Below are positions 63,076-64,000 of a stretch of 64,000 bases of DNA, in pieces (within the stretch, counting starts at the first letter, position 1; the number at the start of each line of letters is the position of its first letter). The stretch spans positions 7,390,972 through 7,454,971 of the forward strand of contig NC_045146.1 in assembly GCF_008831285.2 (NCBI RefSeq). The letters run 5' to 3'. Position numbers and translations under genes: made by a program. Below the pieces are notes generated by a model. That model saw only the letters and a program-made list of their open reading frames with translations. It was not told where the DNA came from and made no database searches. Source of the DNA: Nymphaea colorata. Lineage: Eukaryota; Streptophyta; Magnoliopsida; Nymphaeales; Nymphaeaceae.

Positions 63076-63535
63076 ATAATGAAAAGGAGGAATAGAAAAT
63101 CACATCAGCATTATGAACATAGCATAGCAAAAGTTTGAAGGGCAGGATGACGTTCTAGAGTAGACCACTCGCTACTATGAGTCCTTTTTTAATGATAACT
63201 CAACTAAGGGGAACTGATTGTCTTAGGAGTGATAGAAGCATGGTAACTGTGGATGAAAATGCTCAACTAACTAAGCATGTTACCAAGGAAGAAGTATGAG
63301 ATGCAATCAATAGCCTTGAAAAATAAAGCATGGCAGGGCTGGATGCGATCTTAAACTTCTTTTATCAAGAAATGTGGGGCACAATTAGCGAAGACATCTT
63401 CAAGATGGCTGACTCTTTTTTCAAGTCCTTTATATTGGTGTCTAGCATTAATCACATTCACCTTTTGCTCATCCCTAAGTTTGTGGGAGACGAGTGTATA
63501 CAGGATTACTATAAGACCCTGCACTGGCCCCTGGC
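63076..63535 (+). pseudogene. LINE ORF2 fragment, start of reverse transcriptase
   Basis: Across two frames the plus strand reads MKRRNRKSH, RYYESFFNDNSTKGN and, from about 63330, MAGLDAILNFFYQEMWGTIS. It continues DSFFKSFILVSSINHIHLLL then IPKFVG.ECIQDYYKTLHW. This matches the start of the plant L1 reverse transcriptase (GPDGFNA.FF, NHT.L.LIPK, FRPISL). Stops and frameshifts make it dead. It probably continues the fragment at 57395-57830. Confidence 0.75.
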
Positions 63536-64000
63536 TAGGGACGGCTTGGTTTGGCTTGGCTCGGCTAGGGATGGCTTGGCATGAATAGGACATGAAAGAG
63601 GCAGCTACCTAGTCCCAAAGAAGCAAACAGCAAGTCACAAGTCGGCAGCAGGAGGCCACAGGTCAGCAGAAGCAGACCATAGGTCGGTAGCAGCAAGCAG
63701 TCCCAAATTTATGGTAGACTAGAGGTCTTTGGTGTTTCTCCCACGTGGAGCGATCACCTACAACACTTATATAGGGAACCCTATTGGCGAAAGGGGCACC
63801 AGCCCCTCAACAAGTGGTCCCTGTGGAGTGACGGTTGGGACACTTGATAGCATTGAATGGAAGGAATTCGAATGTGGTGCCTTAGAAGGAACATACTAGA
63901 TGACAGTCGAGCAGCGATGCTAGGTCGTGCCTAGCAGTTGCAGGTCAAGGGAACATGTCAGATAATGGCTTTGCGGCCAGATGGCTGTGGCAGCAATACC
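63535..64000. repeat. GGCTTGG repeats and a 21-bp triplicate at the window end
   Basis: The LINE text ends abruptly in GGCTTGGTTTGGCTTGGCTC, similar in style to the GC-rich array at 58690. At 63636-63698 a 21-bp unit (CACAAGTCGGCAGCAGGAGGC type) occurs three times in tandem. A TATA-like CTTATATAGGG near 63766 follows. No gene was seen to the window end. Confidence 0.6.

Noticed and set aside
1-64000. Operons, phage, CRISPR or bacterial defence systems
   Set aside because: Spliced plant genes and plant transposon debris dominate. No regularly spaced identical repeats with unique spacers and no bacterial gene clusters were seen.

Overview
This window is AT-rich nuclear DNA from a flowering plant. 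The three genes carry many spliceosomal GT-AG introns, two of their products match plant proteins (a plastid-type FHA protein and an At3g21480-like tandem-BRCT protein), and the intergenic space is full of Ty1/copia, LINE, MULE-like and satellite-like debris. I cannot name the species or resolve the lineage below angiosperm. No prokaryotic genes, tRNA or rRNA genes, or CRISPR arrays were seen. All exon coordinates were read by eye from splice signals and reading-frame continuity.

Layout. 1-3240: gene-free DNA ending in a rearranged copia fragment whose pieces lie in opposite orientations. 3377-6405 (+): two G-boxes and a TATA-like box, then a five-exon gene for a plastid-targeted FHA-domain protein of about 216 residues. 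6406-27300: a 20-kb repeat-rich desert with hairpins, a satellite of about 160 bp (12752-13860), a GC-rich LTR-like block, a perfect 68-bp AT palindrome, a 189-bp duplication and a 56-bp tandem array organised as 112-bp dimers. 27390-34725 (+): a Misato/DML1 homolog with nine coding exons (575 residues). 35475-50901 (-): a tandem-BRCT protein with 14 coding exons (1189 residues), arranged tail to tail with Misato. Its 6.36-kb first intron has taken up a MULE-like element with a perfect 10-bp target duplication and a truncated copia element. Another of its introns holds a solo LTR with a perfect 5-bp target duplication. 50902-64000: gene-poor DNA with inverted short repeats, a second LTR of the solo-LTR family, a LINE split by a composite insertion of about 5.2 kb, a Harbinger-like element and GC-rich tandem repeats.

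How the genes relate. There is no operon-like or pathway clustering. The FHA product probably acts in the chloroplast, Misato in the cytosol or cytoskeleton/organelle maintenance, and the BRCT protein in the nucleus in DNA-damage signalling. The only structural relationship is the convergent Misato/BRCT pair, whose stop codons are about 750 bp apart. I found no convincing new biological system. The most unusual material is the repeat architecture: a family of GATCC-rich sequences recurring in four blocks, dimeric 56-bp repeats, and nested insertions.
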